DNA of 64,000 bases from Bacillus spongiae (GTDB lineage: Bacteria; Bacillota; Bacilli; Bacillales; Bacillaceae_K): contig NZ_JBBAXC010000014.1 in NCBI RefSeq assembly GCF_037120725.1, forward strand, positions 62,001 to 126,000, read 5' to 3'. A program made the translations under genes and the position numbers. Positions 63,402-64,000 of the stretch are shown here, piece after piece. The notes beneath the pieces are model-generated. The model was not told the origin of the DNA, made no database searches, and was given only the letters and a program-made list of their open reading frames with translations. Each line of letters starts with the position of its first letter. Positions within the stretch are counted from its first letter, which is position 1.

Positions 63402-64000
63402 TTATGCCTCCCCCTTTTTAATCACACTTGGAACGAAAAGTTCATAGAGCTGAAATAGAAGAAAAATAGGATAATATAGTAATAGAAGGGAGATAAAAAA
63501 AACATCAGGAAAAGGATAATTTAATAGGAAAGACATGACTCCAGGAATATTAAATAAATACTCTACAATAAGTAGATTCGTTAAAAAAAATAAGATAATG
63601 GTTTTTGAGTAATGAAAAAGAGAATAGACCGTATTTCGTAGTATGTGGACAAAGATGATGTTAAAGGAAGAAACACCTTTCGCCTTCGCTAAGTGTGCAT
63701 AATTTTTATGAAGTTCTTCTATCATTTGATTAATTAATAACTTTGTAATGATCATTGTAGGTGTTATGCTCAAACAAAGAATTGGTAGGAATATGGCTTG
63801 TTCCTCACCATACGATGCAAAATTTAAAAAGACAATATCCGTCTTCTTATATAACCAAACAATAAATAGTTGCAAGCCTATAATATAAAATAGATCAGGG
63901 ATGGATTGTATGTATGTTAAGATTTCTTGAATGATTTTAATATACTTTTCCTTTAAGTTGACTACGAAAATCGCTATAATAATCGATACGAATCCAGAGA
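63402..64000 (-). CDS. Oligopeptide-type ABC transporter permease (DppB/OppB-like), 5' end outside
   Basis: The frame is open to the window edge; a TTG at 63875 is internal, since the upstream codons read SGFVSIIIAIFVVNLKEKYI in frame and continue the protein. Visible: SIPDLFYIIGLQLFIVWLY, the EAA-type loop AHLAKAKGVSSFNIIFVHILRN and several membrane segments ending LLYYPIFLLFQLYELFVPSVI. It forms the transport channel with the next gene. The substrate is unknown. Confidence 0.85.
   Translation of the reverse strand, partial: SGFVSIIIAIFVVNLKEKYIKIIQEILTYIQSIPDLFYIIGLQLFIVWLYKKTDIVFLNFASYGEEQAIFLPILCLSITPTMIITKLLINQMIEELHKNYAHLAKAKGVSSFNIIFVHILRNTVYSLFHYSKTIILFFLTNLLIVEYLFNIPGVMSFLLNYPFPDVFFISLLLLYYPIFLLFQLYELFVPSVIKKGEA

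Noticed and set aside
63402-63875. Truncated or frame-shifted permease starting at the TTG at 63875
   Set aside because: The frame stays open to the window edge with membrane-protein sequence, so the gene is simply cut by the window.

Overview
The window reads as chromosomal DNA of a low-G+C, spore-forming member of the Bacillaceae. The left part keeps the gene content of the Bacillus subtilis yfk region (yfkD, yfkE, yfkF, yfkH, yfkK, yfkM). Further right are typical Bacillus loci: mreBH, ampS, floT/nfeD/pspA, the lia envelope-stress genes, ydbST, ytiB, queF with a preQ1 riboswitch, a bacterial nitric-oxide synthase and pflBA. The order of these blocks differs from B. subtilis, so this is a relative and not that species. 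No rRNA, tRNA, insertion sequence, prophage or CRISPR array was seen.

Layout. 1-8.4 kb: yfk-type block (Ca2+/H+ antiporter, MFS carrier, YihY protein, DJ-1 stress protein) with a general-stress flavoenzyme-fold protein, an OsmC protein and a ZosA-type metal ATPase. 8.6-10.7 kb: pseudouridine salvage (psuK-psuG), the kinase carrying an N-terminal HTH. 11-17.7 kb: catalase-like protein, creatininase, aminopeptidase AmpS, MreBH. 18-26 kb: accessory single genes (hydrolase, GNAT, APH-type kinase, WYL regulator, DJ-1, aldo/keto reductase, small membrane proteins). 26.3-30.6 kb: a compact five-gene surface operon with a secreted metallophosphoesterase, two membrane proteins, a membrane-anchored paralogue that has lost the metal-binding motifs, and a lipoprotein. 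31-35.7 kb: Ham1-type pyrophosphatase, GNATs, nitric-oxide synthase. 36-38.9 kb: pspA-nfeD-floT behind a clear SigW promoter. 39.7-42 kb: an ABC-F gene behind a leader ORF and an intrinsic terminator. 42.4-45 kb: small genes and a GNAT gene controlled by a T-box leader. 45.5-50 kb: queF, carbonic anhydrase, GNAT, ydbST. 51-55 kb: liaIH and liaFSR without liaG. 55-60 kb: nucleoside deaminase, a 119-bp tandem repeat array, pflA, pflB with an Fnr box. 60-64 kb: M3 oligopeptidase, small SASP-like protein and two oligopeptide-type ABC permeases, the last cut by the window edge.

How parts fit. Envelope defence is prominent: pspA-nfeD-floT (SigW), liaIHFSR, ydbST and mreBH all act at membrane or wall. 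Several genes show RNA-level control: a T-box, a preQ1-I aptamer, a leader-peptide attenuator and a terminator between liaH and liaF. Anaerobic metabolism is represented by pflBA with an Fnr box placed as for direct activation.

The best candidates for something undescribed are the metallophosphoesterase/pseudoenzyme operon (26.3-30.6 kb), the T-box-controlled acetyltransferase (42.9-43.7 kb) and the structured 119-bp repeat family (55.3 and 56.4-56.9 kb). All assignments come from reading the sequence and remembered family features; no database search was possible.
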